Counted from the first letter of the stretch, positions 36,486 through 46,310 are shown. The stretch: 52,522 nt of DNA from an uncultured Eubacteriales bacterium (GCA_900544705.1 UQWH01000008.1:1-52522), one strand, 5' to 3'. Notes: generated by a model from the sequence alone, not told the origin. Translations and numbers: made by a program.

Positions 36486-37474
36486 CGGTCCTCTCCTTCT
36501 TTCTCCGGCAGAACCAGCGTCAGCGCTTCGATGCCAACTTCGATCATGGAGTCGTCCGGCTCGTTGGTGGTCAGATATTGCAGCCACATACCGGGCGCGG
36601 AAAGCGCATGCGTCAGCCAGTTGTCATAACGCCCCACCAGACGGTTGAACTCATAGCTGAGGCTCACAACAATGGGCAGCAGCAGAATTTTCAGCACAAC
36701 GCGCATCAGCGCATTGAGAATTCCGGATGCAAACACCGGGGTGATCGGCCGCAGGATGGGCGTGGCAACAGAGAACACGAGAATGGAAATGATCATCACC
36801 ACGAACAGAAAGCTCGTGCCGCAGCGCGGATGCAGGCGCGTCTGTTCGCGGACGTTCTCCACGGTGAGCGGGAGCTTCGCCTCGTAACAGCGGATGGTCT
36901 TGTGCTCCGCGCCGTGGTAGGAAAAGACGCGTTTCATGTCCTTCATCCGGGACACAAGGAACATATAGGTCAGGAAAATGACGATGCGCAGCAGACCCTC
37001 CAGCAGGTTGCGCACCAGCTCGTTGGCAGTGACCCAACGGTTGATGAACGAGCCGAGCAGGGACGGCAGCACAAAGAACAGCGCGACGGAAAAGGCGATG
37101 CCCAGAATGACGGAAAGCGTGATCAGCACATTCTGTGCTTTCTCCCCGGAGAGCTTTTTTTCCAGCCACTGGTCAAATTTCGACTGCTTTTCCGGCGTTT
37201 CGCCGTCGTCCTCTGCGAATAAGTCCGCAGAATACATCAGCGCCGCCACACCGACCTTCATCGACTTGCAGAAGTTGAACACCCCTCGGATGAACGGCAG
37301 CTTCTTAACAGAAAAGCCCTCCGATTTTTTCAGCGGTGTGACCTTGGATTCTACGCCGTCTTTGGTGCGCACAACAACCGCAGACTTCTCCGGCCCCATC
37401 ATCATAATCCCCTCGATCAGGGCCTGTCCGCCGATCATTGTTTTGAATTTTTCTTTTGATTCCTTCTTTGCCAT
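36479..37474 (-). CDS. DUF1385 (YqhQ-type) membrane protein
   Basis: 331 residues. The N-terminus IGGQALIEGIMMMGPEKSAV and the central FSYHGAEHKTIRCYE, RLHPRCGTSFLF are the conserved DUF1385 blocks. About five TM helices. In Firmicutes this family is often next to prmC and prfA, as here, but its biochemical role is not established to my knowledge. Short AAAGGAAAA before the ATG. It follows the histidine kinase gene after 11 bp. Confidence 0.92.
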   Translation of the reverse strand: MAKKESKEKFKTMIGGQALIEGIMMMGPEKSAVVVRTKDGVESKVTPLKKSEGFSVKKLPFIRGVFNFCKSMKVGVAALMYSADLFAEDDGETPEKQSKFDQWLEKKLSGEKAQNVLITLSVILGIAFSVALFFVLPSLLGSFINRWVTANELVRNLLEGLLRIVIFLTYMFLVSRMKDMKRVFSYHGAEHKTIRCYEAKLPLTVENVREQTRLHPRCGTSFLFVVMIISILVFSVATPILRPITPVFASGILNALMRVVLKILLLPIVVSLSYEFNRLVGRYDNWLTHALSAPGMWLQYLTTNEPDDSMIEVGIEALTLVLPEKEGEDRW

Positions 37475-37485
37475 GGTTTTCCTTT

Positions 37486-38904
37486 CTATTGCGCCTCGAC
37501 CGGCAGGCAGATGGTCACGACCGTTCCGCCGCCTTCGGCGTTGGCGATTTCAAGCGTTCCGCCATGCATGGACACGATCTCCTCGCAGACTGCGAGGCCG
37601 ATGCCGCTTCCGCGCGCCTTGGAGGAACCCTTGTAAAATTTCTTTTTGACCAGAGGAAGCTCTTCCTCCGGGATGCCGGGGCCAAAGTCCCGGATGCGGA
37701 TCACGACGTTTTTTTCTTCCAGCCCGATCTCCGCCGTGATGCGTCCGCCATCGCCGCCGTGCTTGGCGGCATTGTCCAAAATGTTCAGGAACACCTGCCG
37801 GATTCTGGCCGGGTCACAGGAAATTTCGGGAATATCGCAGTCGTTTTCGAGGTAATCCAGTTCAATCCCCTCCTGACGCAGGCGGGAGCCGTACATGAAC
37901 ACCGTATCCTCAAACTCGGAGCGGATGTCGCATTTTGTAACGTTCAGTGTGAACCGGCCGTCCTGGATCCGGGTGAAGTCCAGCAGCTCTTCGACCATGC
38001 CGGTCAGGCGCTTGGACTCCCGCAGGATGATGTCCAGTCCGCGCTTGGCATCCTCCGCCTTGACGCTGCCGCCGGCGGAGAGAAGCGTTTCACTCCAGCC
38101 GCTGATGGCGGTCAGCGGGGTACGAAGCTCGTGCGACACGGAGGACATGAACTCCGACTGCATCCGTTCGGACTGGCTGATCTTATTGGACATATCGTTG
38201 ATCGTGTCGGCCAGCTCACCGATCTCGTCGTCAAACTGCCGGCGGATCTGGATGCCGTAGCTGCCGGCGGCAATACGCTTTGCCACAGAGGTGATCTCCG
38301 CTACCGGCACGAGAATGGACTTGATGTAATACTTGCCGCTGACATAGACGATCAGCAGAATGACCGCGCCGACGAGCGCCACGACAACACTGAAGATCAG
38401 GATCTGGCGGTCAACTTTTTTCAGGCTCGTCACATAGCGCAAAACGCCGATGACCTCGCCGTTGGAGTAGATCAGCGGACTGGACACCGCCATGATGCGC
38501 TCTCCGGTGCTCGGATTCACGCCCGTAAAGGAGCTGATCTGCTTGGTCGCAACGGCATTGGTGATGTCCGAGGTCACGCTCGTTTTGGCGGTAAAGCGTC
38601 CGAAGGAAGATGCCACAAGGCGGTTATTCGTATTGATGAATTGCAGCTCCATGACGTCCTTTGACTCAAAGGTCTGTGCAAAACGGGCGCAGGAGCGATA
38701 GAACTCGTTATAGCTCTGTCCGATGTAGTTTTCAAAAAAGCTCGTACTCGCACGCGCCTTGCTCTCCATGCCCGCTTCCAGATTGGAGTAGTAATAGGCC
38801 GCAACGGTGACGGAAATGGCAGTGACGCACACCAGCACCAGCGCCAGCACCAAGCTCAGCGTATTGCGCAGCCATCTTTTTTGCAGGCCCTTCGTTTGCA
38901 GCAC
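37486..38904 (-). CDS. Sensor histidine kinase
   Basis: 472 residues: TM1 (about 15-38), extracytoplasmic sensor of about 125 residues with a PAS/dCache-like FINTNNRLVASS stretch, TM2 (about 166-190), HAMP (about 190-243), HisKA with His258 in SSVSHELRTPL, then HATPase with NILDNAAKHG (N box), RDFGPGIP (G1) and GSGIGLAV (G2). Partner of the response regulator 19 bp upstream. GTG start at 38904 with AGGAGG nine bases away. The stimulus is unknown; the co-transcribed lipoprotein is a candidate accessory factor. Confidence 0.93.
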   Translation of the reverse strand: MLQTKGLQKRWLRNTLSLVLALVLVCVTAISVTVAAYYYSNLEAGMESKARASTSFFENYIGQSYNEFYRSCARFAQTFESKDVMELQFINTNNRLVASSFGRFTAKTSVTSDITNAVATKQISSFTGVNPSTGERIMAVSSPLIYSNGEVIGVLRYVTSLKKVDRQILIFSVVVALVGAVILLIVYVSGKYYIKSILVPVAEITSVAKRIAAGSYGIQIRRQFDDEIGELADTINDMSNKISQSERMQSEFMSSVSHELRTPLTAISGWSETLLSAGGSVKAEDAKRGLDIILRESKRLTGMVEELLDFTRIQDGRFTLNVTKCDIRSEFEDTVFMYGSRLRQEGIELDYLENDCDIPEISCDPARIRQVFLNILDNAAKHGGDGGRITAEIGLEEKNVVIRIRDFGPGIPEEELPLVKKKFYKGSSKARGSGIGLAVCEEIVSMHGGTLEIANAEGGGTVVTICLPVEAQ

Positions 38905-38923
38905 CGGGCGTCACCTCCTCAAA

Positions 38924-39610
38924 TTACAGCCCCCACTTATAGCCGTACCCCCAGACCGTCGTGATGTAGGAGGGGTTGGCGGTATTATCCTCGATCTTAA
39001 TGCGCAGACGGCGGATATTCACATCTACGATCTTGAGCTCGCCATCATACTCTCTGCCCCAGACGGAGGTCAGAATATCCTCGCGGGACAGCGCGCGGCC
39101 GGGATTCTGCATGAATAGCTGGATAATTGCATATTCGACCTGCGTCAGCTTGATGCGGCGGCCGTCCTTTTCCAGCGTGCGGTTGCGGATGTTCAGCGTG
39201 AAGGGCTCGTGGACGATGATCTCCGGGTTGTTCTCCGCGGCGCCGCCGATGCGGCGGTAGAGCGCGTCGATGCGCGCGGTCAGCTCCGCCGGCGAGAAGG
39301 GCTTGGTCACATAGTCGTCCGCACCGGTCATCAGGCCCGTCACCTTATCCATTTCCTGCGTGCGCGCCGTCAGCATGATGATGCCGATGGTCTTATTCGT
39401 CGCGCGGATGCTGCGGCAGACCTCAAAGCCGTCGATGTCCGGCAGCATGATGTCCAGAATCGCCACGCCGGTGTCGGGATTTTCCTTCAGCTTTTCCAGT
39501 GCCTCTCTGCCTGTCCCGGCCTCGATCGGCTCATAGCCCGCACGCTTGAGATTGATCACCACGAAACTGCGGATGCTGACTTCATCCTCCAGTATCAAAA
39601 CTTTTTTCAT
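38924..39610 (-). CDS. OmpR/PhoB-family response regulator
   Basis: 228 residues. Receiver domain with the acidic pair in LILEDE, phospho-acceptor Asp53 (ILDIMLPDIDG), Thr and Lys103 (YVTKPFSP). The C-terminal winged helix (about 135-226) has LTQVEYAIIQLFMQNPGRALSR and VDVNIRRLRIKIE, as in PhoB/WalR. It is co-transcribed with the histidine kinase; the target genes are unknown. Confidence 0.95.
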   Translation of the reverse strand: MKKVLILEDEVSIRSFVVINLKRAGYEPIEAGTGREALEKLKENPDTGVAILDIMLPDIDGFEVCRSIRATNKTIGIIMLTARTQEMDKVTGLMTGADDYVTKPFSPAELTARIDALYRRIGGAAENNPEIIVHEPFTLNIRNRTLEKDGRRIKLTQVEYAIIQLFMQNPGRALSREDILTSVWGREYDGELKIVDVNIRRLRIKIEDNTANPSYITTVWGYGYKWGL

Positions 39611-39631
39611 TTCCCCCGCTCCTTTTCTGCG

Positions 39632-40948
39632 TTAAGTTTCTCCGGTCTTCCAGTCGACATGGATGAACCGGAACATATTCCGAATCGTGTCTACACTCAG
39701 TCCAAGGCTGCGGCCGCCCGCATCCACACGGCAGGCATAGATAACGTCGCCCTTCTGCGTCAGAAGCGACCAACCGGCCTCCTGCACCGTCCCGGCGGCA
39801 TCCTCACCGCTGACCGGCACAACGGAAAACAGGGATGCCTCTCCAAGGCTGAACACATAACCGGTGTTGCCGAGCAGAACCGGCCCCCGCCACACAATCA
39901 GGGAGCTTTTCCAGTCTGACGGGATCTCCAGATACCATCCTCCGGCGTAGTTATGGTAGGTCAGCAGCTTGTCCGTTTCCTGCCCGTCCACATCCAGATT
40001 GTACCATTCGATCAGCGATTGATCCTTCGTGCCGTCATCGCCCTCAATTTCACGCAAAGGGACGATGCGCGGCAGTTCGATCAAACCGTCGCCGTCGATG
40101 TCGCAGCTATAGACGTTATAATTGCGCAGCGTCTGGACGCTGGTATTCGTCTGTTCGCTTCTGGTCAGATTTTCAAAGATGCCATAATTGTAGGCATAGA
40201 TATCCGTGATGATATGCTCCTCGTCCAGCTCGCTGGAAACAAAGACCGCCGGAACGTCCTGCGTGACATTTCCCGTGATGATCCGCTTGACCGTGGTGAC
40301 ATTGGCGCTGGAGGAAACCTCCCGCTCCTTGAAGAGCTGACCGTCCTCCCACGAATAGAGCTCCACAATCTCCTTCTGCATATCGCCGTCACTGCGGATG
40401 ACAAAAATGTCCTGCATCCCGCTGCCGTTCAGGTCGATCGTGATGAACTCGCTGTAGACCGCGTTCATCAGTTCGGTCAGCGTGCCGTCACGCAGCGCGT
40501 AGACGTTCAGCAGCTGCAAAACCTGCCCGCTGATCTGACGGCCAAGCACGATCTCATAGCCGGGCTTGTCGTCAAACTGTACATAAAGCACGTGGTCAAA
40601 CGCGCTGCCGGAGCCTTCGACCTTAGAAACAAGGGAGAAGCTCTCGCCCTGCTTGTCAAAGACATACACCGCCAGCGGCAGATCGCCCGTCGTCTTGAGG
40701 TAGACGATTGCCTCGTCCTCGCCGTCGCCGTCCAGATCAGTCAGCTGCACGGCCTGCTGGTTCTCGCCAGCCGTCGGAGGGCTGTAGCTCGCACCGGCGG
40801 GCATGGCGGCCTCGATGGCGCTTTGCAGATTATAATACTCCTCTGGCTGCTTCGGAACGGCATAAAGTCCCTCCGCAGGTTCCAGGAAGCACCCGCCGAG
40901 CAAACCCACCACTGCCAGCAGGCAGATACATATCACAATACGTTTCAC
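39632..40948 (-). CDS. Lipoprotein with FG-GAP/VCBS-like repeats
   Basis: 438 residues. Signal peptide with lipobox LLGGC (Cys near residue 20). Repeated Asp-rich motifs TDLDGDGEDEAIVYL, IDLNGSGMQDIFVI and CDIDGDGLIELPRI look like FG-GAP/VCBS blades with calcium-type loops, pointing to a beta-propeller on the outer membrane face. First gene of the operon that continues into the response regulator and kinase (21-bp gap). GTG start at 40948, seven bases after AAAGGAGG; an upstream GTG at 40966 would include that site. Function not recognised. Confidence 0.82.
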   Translation of the reverse strand: MKRIVICICLLAVVGLLGGCFLEPAEGLYAVPKQPEEYYNLQSAIEAAMPAGASYSPPTAGENQQAVQLTDLDGDGEDEAIVYLKTTGDLPLAVYVFDKQGESFSLVSKVEGSGSAFDHVLYVQFDDKPGYEIVLGRQISGQVLQLLNVYALRDGTLTELMNAVYSEFITIDLNGSGMQDIFVIRSDGDMQKEIVELYSWEDGQLFKEREVSSSANVTTVKRIITGNVTQDVPAVFVSSELDEEHIITDIYAYNYGIFENLTRSEQTNTSVQTLRNYNVYSCDIDGDGLIELPRIVPLREIEGDDGTKDQSLIEWYNLDVDGQETDKLLTYHNYAGGWYLEIPSDWKSSLIVWRGPVLLGNTGYVFSLGEASLFSVVPVSGEDAAGTVQEAGWSLLTQKGDVIYACRVDAGGRSLGLSVDTIRNMFRFIHVDWKTGET

Positions 40949-40974
40949 GGCTGCGCCTCCTTTCACATTCTGAT

Positions 40975-40983
40975 ATTATATCA
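40975..40983 (-). promoter_or_regulatory. Extended -10 promoter of the lipoprotein/two-component operon
   Basis: On the minus strand TGATATAAT (extended -10 with TATAAT at 40975-40980). No clear -35 is seen, which fits an extended -10 promoter. It is about 27 bp before the GTG start. Confidence 0.6.
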
Positions 40984-41032
40984 CAATTTGTAACCTTTGT
41001 GTAGTAGCAGTACGCGCACAATTGTAAAGTTT

Positions 41033-44000
41033 TTATTTCAGAACGACGCTTGCCTCACCCAGAAGCGCCTTCAGCTCCGCCAGCATATCCGCCCGCAGGG
41101 AGCAGCGCGTGCCGCGGCGCACGCCGCTGTCTGCATAGTACAGTACCGCCGGCAGCTCTCCGGGGAACATATTCAGGATCGCACGTGTTTTCCGGTCCTC
41201 CGTCCCGCCCTCGCCGGGCAGCTTGAGATAGAGCTTCTGCGCCTGTGCGACCGGTGCCGCAGCCGCGACCTCCGCAATGGGCCGCGCCTCATTGAGCACC
41301 ATCTGCGGCGCTTTTTCGTCCCGGACGGACAGCCGTCCCTCGGCCACGATTGCCGTATTCTCCTTGAGATAAGTGCCGCTTCTGGCGATCACGTTGGAAA
41401 ACGCCAGCAGCTCGATGGAACCGGTGTCGTCCTCCAGCGTCACATAGGCCATCATGGAATTGTTGCGCGTCGTTTTCATGCGCACCGTTTCCACAATGCC
41501 CGCAATGCGCACGACCTGCTCGTCGCGGAACACGCCGTCGGCGGCTTCAAAGGACTCCATGATACGCAGGATGGGGATCACACCGGTGCCCTTGAGCTGC
41601 CTGCGGTATTCGTCCATGGGGTGGCCGGAGAGATACAGGCCGATGGTTTCCTTTTCCATCGCCATAAGGTCATTTTTCGCCAGCTCGGCCAGCTCCGGCA
41701 CAGGGATCTTCGCCGCCTCGCGGCTCTCTTCGCCCAGCATATCAAACAGCTGCATCTGGCCCTCGACATTGCGGCGCTTGCTGTCCGCCACGGAGTCCAG
41801 AACCGTTTCATAGATATACAAAAGCTGGGAACGCTTCAGGCCAAAGCAGTCCATCGCGCCGCACTTGATCAGATTTTCCACGGCGCGCTTGTTGAGGTCC
41901 GAGGCATACATCCGCTCGGCGAAGTCCTCCAGAGAGGTAAACGGCCCGTTTTCCTCGCGCTCCGCCATGACCTGCCGGATGAGGCCGCGGCCGATGTTCT
42001 TCACCGCGCCCAGTCCGAAGCGGATGCCGTCCGGCTCCACGGCGAACTTGTCCTCGGAAACGTTGATGTCCGGATGCAGCAGGGCGATGCCCATCTCCTT
42101 GCAGTCGGCAATATAAGCCACCGTTTTTGCGGTGTTGTCCAGCACGGAGGTCAGCAGCGCCGCCATGTATTCCTTGGGATAGTGGCACTTGAGGTAGGCC
42201 GTTTCATAGGTCACCTTGGCGTAGCAGACCGCGTGCGCCTTGTTGAAGGCGTAGTTCGCAAAGTCCAGAATTTCCTTGTAGATCGCCTGCGCCGCAGCCT
42301 CGCTGACGCCGTTTGCAATCGCGCCGGGGATCCCGCGCTCCGCGTCGCCGTAGACAAAGGCCTTCTGCTCCGCGACGATGACCTTTTCCTTCTTCTTGGA
42401 GATCGCGCGGCGCATATTGTCCGCCTGTCCCAGACTGTAGCCGCCCAGCTTGCGGAAGATCTCAATGACCTGCTCCTGATAGACGATGCAGCCGTAGGTG
42501 ACGGCGAGAATGGGCTCCAGCTGCGGGCAGAGATAGGTGATCTTCTCCGGATGCAGCTTGTTGTCGATGAATCGCGGGATGGAATCCATGGGGCCGGGGC
42601 GGTAGAGCGCCACGATTGCCGTCATGTCCTCGATGGACTGCGGGCGCATATTGACGCACACGCCCGTGATGCCCGCCGATTCCAGCTGGAATACGCCGGC
42701 GGTTTTGCCCTCGGAAACCATGCGGAAGGTGTCCGCGTCGTCCTCCGGGATATTCTGCATGGAAAAGTCCGGTTCGTGCCGGCGAATGGTCTTTTCCGCG
42801 TCGTCAATGACCGTGAGGTTGCGCAGGCCGAGGAAGTCCATCTTGAGCAGACCCAGCTCCTCAATGGTCGTCATGGTGAACTGCGTGACGACGGTGTCGT
42901 CGTTCTTGGCCAGCGGCACATAATCAAAGACCGGATTCTTCGTGATGACCACGCCTGCCGCGTGCGTGGAGGTGTTGCGCGGCATCCCCTCCAGCGCGCG
43001 GGCGGTGTCCACGAGCTTTTTGACGCGCTCGTCGGCGTCATACATTTCCTTGAGCTGGGGCGAAACGCGCAGCGCCTCGTCCAGCGTCATATGAAGTGTC
43101 GTCGGGATGAGCTTGGCGACCGCGTCCGTTTCGGCATAGGTGAAGTTCAGCGCCCGGCCGACGTCGCGGATGGCCGCGCGCGCCGCCATCGTACCGAAGG
43201 TGACGATCTGCGCCACGCGGTCCTTGCCGTACTTGCGCATGACATAGTCGATGACCTCGCCGCGCCGCTCCTGACAGAAATCCGTATCAAAATCCGGCAT
43301 GCTCACGCGCTCCGGATTCAGGAAACGTTCAAAGATGAGCGTGTACTTCATCGGGTCCATCTCGGTGATGTGCATACAGTACGCCGCGATGGAGCCCGCG
43401 CCGGAGCCGCGCCCCGGCCCGACCGGGATACCCTCCGCCTTTGCCCAGCGGATAAAATCCGCCACGATCAGGTAGTATTCCACATAGCCCATGCGCTCGA
43501 CGACGCCCATCTCATAGTCCAGACGGTCGCGGTACTCCTTCGGCGCGTCGGGATAGCGCTCGGCAAAGCCCTCGTTGCACAGACGATGGAAGTATTCCAG
43601 CGGTGTCGAGCCGTCCGGCGGAACGAATTCCGGCAGGTGGTATTTGCCGAAGGTGAATTCCACGTTGCAGCGCTCGGCGATTTTCTGCGTATTTTCAAAA
43701 GCCTCCGGGAGATTCGGGAAGAGATCGCGCATCTCCTCCTCCGATTTGATATAAAACTCCTGCGTTTCAAAGCGCATCCGGTTGGGGTCCTCGACGGTTT
43801 TTCCCATCTGGATGCACATCAGGACGTCCTGAATATAGCTGTCCTCGCGGGTCAGATAGTGCGCATCGTTCGTCGCGACCAGCGGGATTCCCGTTTCCTT
43901 GGAAATCTTCAGAATTCCCCGGTTGACCTCCCGCTGCTCCGGCAGGCCGTGATCCTGCAATTCCAGATAAAAATGCTCCTTGCCGAAGATCTCCTCCAGC

Positions 44001-44479
44001 TCCAGCGCATACTGCTTCGCGCCCTCGTAATCCCCCGCGCGCAGGCGGCGCGGGATCGCGCCCGCAAGACAGGCCGACAGCGCGATCAGTCCCTCGGAAT
44101 GCTGGCGCAGCAGCTCCAGATCAATGCGCGGCCGGACATAAAAGCCGTCCAGAAATCCGCGCGACACCAGATAGCTCAGATTGCGGTAGCCCGTTTCGTT
44201 TTCGCACAGCAGCACAAGGTGCTGCGCCTCGTTGTCCACGCCATGGACGCGATCCTGCATCCGGCGCGGCGCGACATAGACCTCGCAGCCGATGATGGGC
44301 TTGATGCCCGCCGCCTTGGCCGCGCGGTAAAAGTCGATCACGCCGTACATCACGCCGTGGTCGGTGACGGCAATGGCGTCCTGCCCCAGCTCCTTGACGC
44401 GCTGCATCAGCTTATTGATGCGGCAGGCGCCGTCGAGCAGGCTGTATTCCGTATGAACGTGCAGATGTACAAATGCCAT
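41033..44479 (-). CDS. dnaE: DNA polymerase III subunit alpha
   Basis: 1148 residues, E. coli-like DnaE. PHP domain at the N-terminus (FVHLHVHTEYSLLDGACR, AVTDHGVMYG), catalytic polymerase core with PDFDTDFCQERRGEVIDYV and LKMDFLGLRNLTVID (acidic metal ligands), the helix-hairpin-helix region, and a C-terminal OB fold (VRIAGIVETVRMKTTRNN). Clostridia usually also encode PolC; here only dnaE is seen. GGAGGAATAAGC precedes the ATG; two bases after whiA. No terminator was obvious in the 84 bp after its stop. Confidence 0.97.
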   Translation of the reverse strand: MAFVHLHVHTEYSLLDGACRINKLMQRVKELGQDAIAVTDHGVMYGVIDFYRAAKAAGIKPIIGCEVYVAPRRMQDRVHGVDNEAQHLVLLCENETGYRNLSYLVSRGFLDGFYVRPRIDLELLRQHSEGLIALSACLAGAIPRRLRAGDYEGAKQYALELEEIFGKEHFYLELQDHGLPEQREVNRGILKISKETGIPLVATNDAHYLTREDSYIQDVLMCIQMGKTVEDPNRMRFETQEFYIKSEEEMRDLFPNLPEAFENTQKIAERCNVEFTFGKYHLPEFVPPDGSTPLEYFHRLCNEGFAERYPDAPKEYRDRLDYEMGVVERMGYVEYYLIVADFIRWAKAEGIPVGPGRGSGAGSIAAYCMHITEMDPMKYTLIFERFLNPERVSMPDFDTDFCQERRGEVIDYVMRKYGKDRVAQIVTFGTMAARAAIRDVGRALNFTYAETDAVAKLIPTTLHMTLDEALRVSPQLKEMYDADERVKKLVDTARALEGMPRNTSTHAAGVVITKNPVFDYVPLAKNDDTVVTQFTMTTIEELGLLKMDFLGLRNLTVIDDAEKTIRRHEPDFSMQNIPEDDADTFRMVSEGKTAGVFQLESAGITGVCVNMRPQSIEDMTAIVALYRPGPMDSIPRFIDNKLHPEKITYLCPQLEPILAVTYGCIVYQEQVIEIFRKLGGYSLGQADNMRRAISKKKEKVIVAEQKAFVYGDAERGIPGAIANGVSEAAAQAIYKEILDFANYAFNKAHAVCYAKVTYETAYLKCHYPKEYMAALLTSVLDNTAKTVAYIADCKEMGIALLHPDINVSEDKFAVEPDGIRFGLGAVKNIGRGLIRQVMAEREENGPFTSLEDFAERMYASDLNKRAVENLIKCGAMDCFGLKRSQLLYIYETVLDSVADSKRRNVEGQMQLFDMLGEESREAAKIPVPELAELAKNDLMAMEKETIGLYLSGHPMDEYRRQLKGTGVIPILRIMESFEAADGVFRDEQVVRIAGIVETVRMKTTRNNSMMAYVTLEDDTGSIELLAFSNVIARSGTYLKENTAIVAEGRLSVRDEKAPQMVLNEARPIAEVAAAAPVAQAQKLYLKLPGEGGTEDRKTRAILNMFPGELPAVLYYADSGVRRGTRCSLRADMLAELKALLGEASVVLK

Positions 44480-44481
44480 GC

Positions 44482-45378
44482 TTATTCCTCCGCCAGCGTC
44501 AGGAGCTTTCTCATCCTGTGGTTGACCGTGGACTTTGTCGTGGGTGGGTCATGCAGCTCCGCCAACTCGCTGAGCGTCGCCTCCGGATGCGCCTGACGCA
44601 AAAGCGCCGTTTCCCGCAGTTTTTCGGAAAGCGTGTCCAGTACCCCGCGTTCTTCCAGCCTGCGCAGGGCGGCAAGCTGCTGCTGCGCGGCGTCCACCGC
44701 CTTGGTGACATTGGCCGTGTCGCAGTTCGTCTTTCGGTTGGCCTCGTTGCGCCAGTCCTTTTCAATCTTCGCCTGCATCACCGCCATCGCGCTGACCGGC
44801 GCGCCGATGCAGGTCAGAAAGTCCTCGATGGAATCGCTCTGCTTGTAATAAAGCACGCCGCTCCCCTTGCGCTCGGTCTGCTTGGGCGCCAGCCCCATCT
44901 CCTGCATTAGGGTGTCCGTTTCGCGGATGACCTTCAGATGCGTCGTGGACAGCTCCAAATGATAGCGCTTTTCCGGGTCCGTCACCGAGCCGCCCGCCAG
45001 AAACGCCCCGCGGAGGAAGGCGCGCTTGCAGCAGTCGTTTTCCAGCAGCGCCAGATTGACGTGCAGCGACACGCTCGTCTGCGCCGAAAAGCCGCACTGC
45101 TCGAACACCTGATGGATCTTCTCCGGGTCGGTCAGCAGGTAGATCAGCTTGCCTCCCGTCTGCACATCCGGCAGCACGTCAAAGCGCAGAGAAAGCGCCT
45201 TGCGCAGCAGGCGCACCAGCCGTTCTCCGAAGTCGCGGTTCTCCGTGACGATGCGGATGCAGTCGGCCGAGAAGGTATTGGCGTACAGCAGCACGCCGTG
45301 CAGTTCTGCCAGCGCGCAGCAGCCCCGGCGGATCTCGTCGCGGCACAGCTCCGTTTTGACACTTGCGGAAAACGACAT
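44482..45378 (-). CDS. whiA: DNA-binding protein WhiA
   Basis: 298 residues. N-terminal LAGLIDADG-like homing-endonuclease fold (RGAFLAGGSVTDPEKRYHLE) without endonuclease function, and a C-terminal helix-turn-helix (LRQAHPEATLSELAELHDPPTTKSTVNHRM region). In sporulating actinomycetes WhiA is a transcription regulator; in Firmicutes it influences division and metabolism. It normally sits in rapZ-yvcK-whiA; here rapZ and yvcK are absent and murB precedes it. Confidence 0.95.
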   Translation of the reverse strand: MSFSASVKTELCRDEIRRGCCALAELHGVLLYANTFSADCIRIVTENRDFGERLVRLLRKALSLRFDVLPDVQTGGKLIYLLTDPEKIHQVFEQCGFSAQTSVSLHVNLALLENDCCKRAFLRGAFLAGGSVTDPEKRYHLELSTTHLKVIRETDTLMQEMGLAPKQTERKGSGVLYYKQSDSIEDFLTCIGAPVSAMAVMQAKIEKDWRNEANRKTNCDTANVTKAVDAAQQQLAALRRLEERGVLDTLSEKLRETALLRQAHPEATLSELAELHDPPTTKSTVNHRMRKLLTLAEE

Positions 45379-45398
45379 AGCTTTCTTTCCTTTCCGAT

Positions 45399-46310
45399 TT
45401 ATCTCCCCCAGAGACGGATCTCCGGTTCAAGCAGGATGCCGGAGGTTTCCAGCACCCGTTTCTGAATGATCTCGATCAGGCGCAGAACGTCCGCAGCGGT
45501 CGCGCCGCCGCGATTGACGATAAATCCCGCGTGCTTCTCCGAAACGGCCGCGCCGCCCGTCCGGAAGCCCTTCAGCCCCGCCTGCTCAATCAGCGCCGCG
45601 GCATATCCGCCCACGGGCCGCTTGAACGCGCTGCCCGCCGAGGGAAGCTCCAGCGGCTGCGAGGCGCGGCGCTTCTCCGCCAGCTCCTGCATCCGCGCGT
45701 GGATGGCATGCGCATCACCGGGTGTAAGGGTAAAGAGCGTCTGTAACAGCACGCCATCCCGCTTCTGGAAGGCGCTCTTGCGGTAGGCAAAGCCCTGTGC
45801 CTCCTCGGAAAGCGTTTCGACTTCGCCCTCCGGCGTCAGGAATTTCGTTTCCGCCGCGACCTGCCGGATCTCTCCGCCATAGGCCCCGGCGTTCATATAC
45901 ACGCCGCCGCCGACCGTGCCGGGGATGCCGTGGGCGAATTCCAGCCCCGTCAGCCCGGCCTCCATCGCAAAGAATGCCAGCTTCGCCATGCTCACGCCGG
46001 ACATCGCCGCGATCTGCACTTCGCCGCGCCGCTCCAGCCCGACGAGACAGTCGCGTGTGACGATCACCAGCCCCCGCAAGCCCTCGTCCGGCGCCAGAAC
46101 ATTGGTACCCGCGCCCAGCAGCCGCAGGCGGACGTCCAGCTCCCGCGCCGCACGCAGAAGCGCCGTCAATTCCTCCTGTGTCCGCGGGAAAGCCATCACC
46201 TCCGCAGGGCCGCCGATGCGGAAAGAGGTGTGCTGCGACAGCGGCTCCTCCCGCTTCAGCGCCAGATGCGGCAGCTTTTCGGAAAGCAGATCATACAGGC
46301 TCAAACTCAT
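45399..46310 (-). CDS. murB: UDP-N-acetylenolpyruvoylglucosamine reductase
   Basis: 303 residues, type II MurB. FAD-binding HTSFRIGGPAEVMAFP, LLGAGTNVL, GLEFAHGIPGTVGGGVYMNAGAYGGE, the catalytic Ser/Arg/Glu set in PSAGSAFKRP and a C-terminal Glu (LEPEIRLWG). NADPH-dependent reduction in the second step of UDP-MurNAc synthesis. GGGAGG lies before the ATG. Head of murB-whiA-dnaE; own promoter. Confidence 0.97.
   Translation of the reverse strand: MSLSLYDLLSEKLPHLALKREEPLSQHTSFRIGGPAEVMAFPRTQEELTALLRAARELDVRLRLLGAGTNVLAPDEGLRGLVIVTRDCLVGLERRGEVQIAAMSGVSMAKLAFFAMEAGLTGLEFAHGIPGTVGGGVYMNAGAYGGEIRQVAAETKFLTPEGEVETLSEEAQGFAYRKSAFQKRDGVLLQTLFTLTPGDAHAIHARMQELAEKRRASQPLELPSAGSAFKRPVGGYAAALIEQAGLKGFRTGGAAVSEKHAGFIVNRGGATAADVLRLIEIIQKRVLETSGILLEPEIRLWGR

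Noticed and set aside
40997..44596. A 1199-codon plus-strand open frame opposite dnaE
   Set aside because: dnaE on the other strand has all catalytic motifs; this frame has only shadow composition.
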